Assembly: GCA_964195425.1 (NCBI GenBank)
Contig: CAXMOM010000012.1
Location: 1-64,000 of the forward strand
Direction: 5' to 3'
Length of the DNA stretch: 64,000 nucleotides
Source: Glaciecola sp964195425
Lineage (GTDB): Bacteria > Pseudomonadota > Gammaproteobacteria > Enterobacterales > Alteromonadaceae
The first letter of the stretch is position 1, and each line of letters starts with the position of its first letter. Made by a program: the position numbers and the translations under genes. Positions 62,948-64,000 of the stretch are shown one piece after another. A model generated the notes under the pieces. That model was given only the letters and a program-made list of their open reading frames with translations, was not told where the DNA came from and searched no databases.

Positions 62948-63981
62948 GGTGACTCCTTAAGCGTGCCTAACGCAGTTCTTCCTATAACGAATCCAGGTTC
63001 ATCTGATGCACAGTCCTGCAGTCGTTCAACCGGATATAAATTGTGTATGTCAGCTAGCGCCGTAAGCAGCGCTTGTTTCTTGTTAGTAGCATTCGTCTCG
63101 CTGGCGCCGTGTTTAACCGCTAACCAGTCTTTATATGCTTTTTCTAATAAGGCCATGTTGTCTTTCCCTATCCAGCAGACCTTTGGCATAATATGCGCAG
63201 GCACTTCACTGCGAATTACGCCTTCGCAATAGCGCCTAAAATCCATATTGCCGAGGCGTTTACCAAAGCCCGGTAATATAATATGCAGTTGATATGAGTA
63301 TGGGTCCATGCATTGGTCTTGTTCGCAACTTTCATCAATGCAAATAGGTAATGAAGGGTCTTCATCTGATTGGGGTAGCAAAAGGCTATGTTCAATAATG
63401 TACATACCTTCGTCGCTGTAATTAACATTCAAATAATCAACACATTGACGAATAGCGCTACGAACGTCTTTAAGTTTGTCGTAGTACTCAATTCTACGAG
63501 CAATCACCTCGCCTGTGTCGTCTACTATATTGAAGTAAAACTTATCGTTTATGGTCTTTAATACTTCATAGAATTCTGTTTCCATACCAAATTTTATGGC
63601 TATACGCATTGCGGCTTTAGCGACCGCTTTGGTGACATAATTGGTACTGCTGCTTAGCAAAATCTTATCATCAAACTTATTGCGAATTCTGAATCTAAAT
63701 TCATCGTCTGGGGTTTGATCAATTTCAGCGTAAATATCAAAAGCAATATCACTTAAGTTACGCCTACTTTGATTGGCTATGCCTAATAAACGGCAAAGCC
63801 GTTTTGCCAAGCCAGACACATTCTGTGTATTCCATACTTGTGTTTTTAAACTTATATTATGGGCAAGCCCGCGCGCCCTACTTACACTTTCAATCGCCTG
63901 ATGAAAATCTATTTTGTATTCTAAAGTCTTGGTTAATGAAGGCTCAAACGCATTTAACATTATGTCGGTTAAGCCAGTCAT
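62944..63981 (-). CDS. eCIS-associated protein, possibly truncated by the window edge
   Basis: A 345-aa frame. The ATG at 63981 has GGAG five bases upstream, but the same frame stays open to the window edge and reads coding-like (ARFGED before the Met), so this may be the C-terminal part of a longer protein. Recognisable pieces: EYKIDFHQAIESVSRARGLA (about 22-41), TQVWNTQNVSGLAKRLCRLL, YSYQLHIILPGFGKRLGNMD (about 225-244), and RSEVPAHIMPKVCWIGKDNM. Similar segments occur in large eCIS proteins of Bacteroidetes, as I remember them. It lies upstream of, and overlaps by four bases, the 890-aa gene, and is co-directional with the tape-measure, ATPase and DUF4157 genes. Further eCIS genes are expected to the right. 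Confidence 0.7.
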   Translation of the reverse strand: MTGLTDIMLNAFEPSLTKTLEYKIDFHQAIESVSRARGLAHNISLKTQVWNTQNVSGLAKRLCRLLGIANQSRRNLSDIAFDIYAEIDQTPDDEFRFRIRNKFDDKILLSSSTNYVTKAVAKAAMRIAIKFGMETEFYEVLKTINDKFYFNIVDDTGEVIARRIEYYDKLKDVRSAIRQCVDYLNVNYSDEGMYIIEHSLLLPQSDEDPSLPICIDESCEQDQCMDPYSYQLHIILPGFGKRLGNMDFRRYCEGVIRSEVPAHIMPKVCWIGKDNMALLEKAYKDWLAVKHGASETNATNKKQALLTALADIHNLYPVERLQDCASDEPGFVIGRTALGTLKESP

Positions 63982-64000
63982 ATCTTCTCCAAACCTTGCC

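Overview
The window reads as chromosome of a marine gammaproteobacterium, most likely Alteromonadales (Alteromonadaceae, Glaciecola/Paraglaciecola-like). This is inferred from moderately AT-rich coding, a DUF2956 gene, an AcuI-type acrylyl-CoA reductase, a PEP-CTERM-like tail of the VSAPAT form, and envelope genes of kinds I associate with that group. Taxonomy is inference. I see no rRNA, tRNA, CRISPR array, transposase or integrase, and no recognisable transcription-factor gene in the 64 kb.

Layout. 0-4 kb: a multi-pass membrane protein flanked by gene relics (an enolase-superfamily fragment and a broken repeat protein). 4-7 kb: a CrtI/PYROXD2-like flavoprotein and a Rieske oxygenase, divergent around a perfect palindrome. 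7-10 kb: DUF2956, a membrane protein with a degenerate GGDEF-like domain, and a PEP-CTERM-like protein.

9.9-27 kb, all minus strand and tightly packed: TolQ/ExbB, two ExbD/TolR proteins and a TonB-like AgmX/PglI protein, followed by large TPR proteins, a periplasmic protein, DUF3570, DUF4266, a TlpA thioredoxin, two outer-membrane barrel proteins and a two-haem HzsA-related lipoprotein. In gene content this resembles the core of the Myxococcus Agl-Glt trans-envelope machine. Divergent from it, 27.9-33.3 kb, is a plus-strand trio: a one-haem exported protein, a lipoprotein with two haem motifs and a LamG domain, and a Tat-exported DUF1501-like protein. I suggest the two blocks form one proton-driven, haem-containing envelope system of unknown purpose.

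33.5-43 kb is mostly housekeeping: serA and serC of the alphaproteobacterial type, outer-membrane phospholipase A, a large membrane protein, acuI, a nonsense-interrupted EAL gene and a threonine aldolase-like enzyme. 43-48.7 kb is a complete tripartite RND efflux operon. 49-55 kb holds an intact diguanylate cyclase, a subtilisin-like protease with two P domains, small proteins and a 2-oxoglutarate oxygenase.

55.4 kb to the end, minus strand, is the distal part of an extracellular contractile injection system (eCIS) operon. It holds two large uncharacterised eCIS proteins, the tape-measure protein, the AAA+ ATPase and a DUF4157 metallopeptidase-like candidate effector, all overlapping. Sheath, tube and baseplate genes should lie just beyond the right edge.
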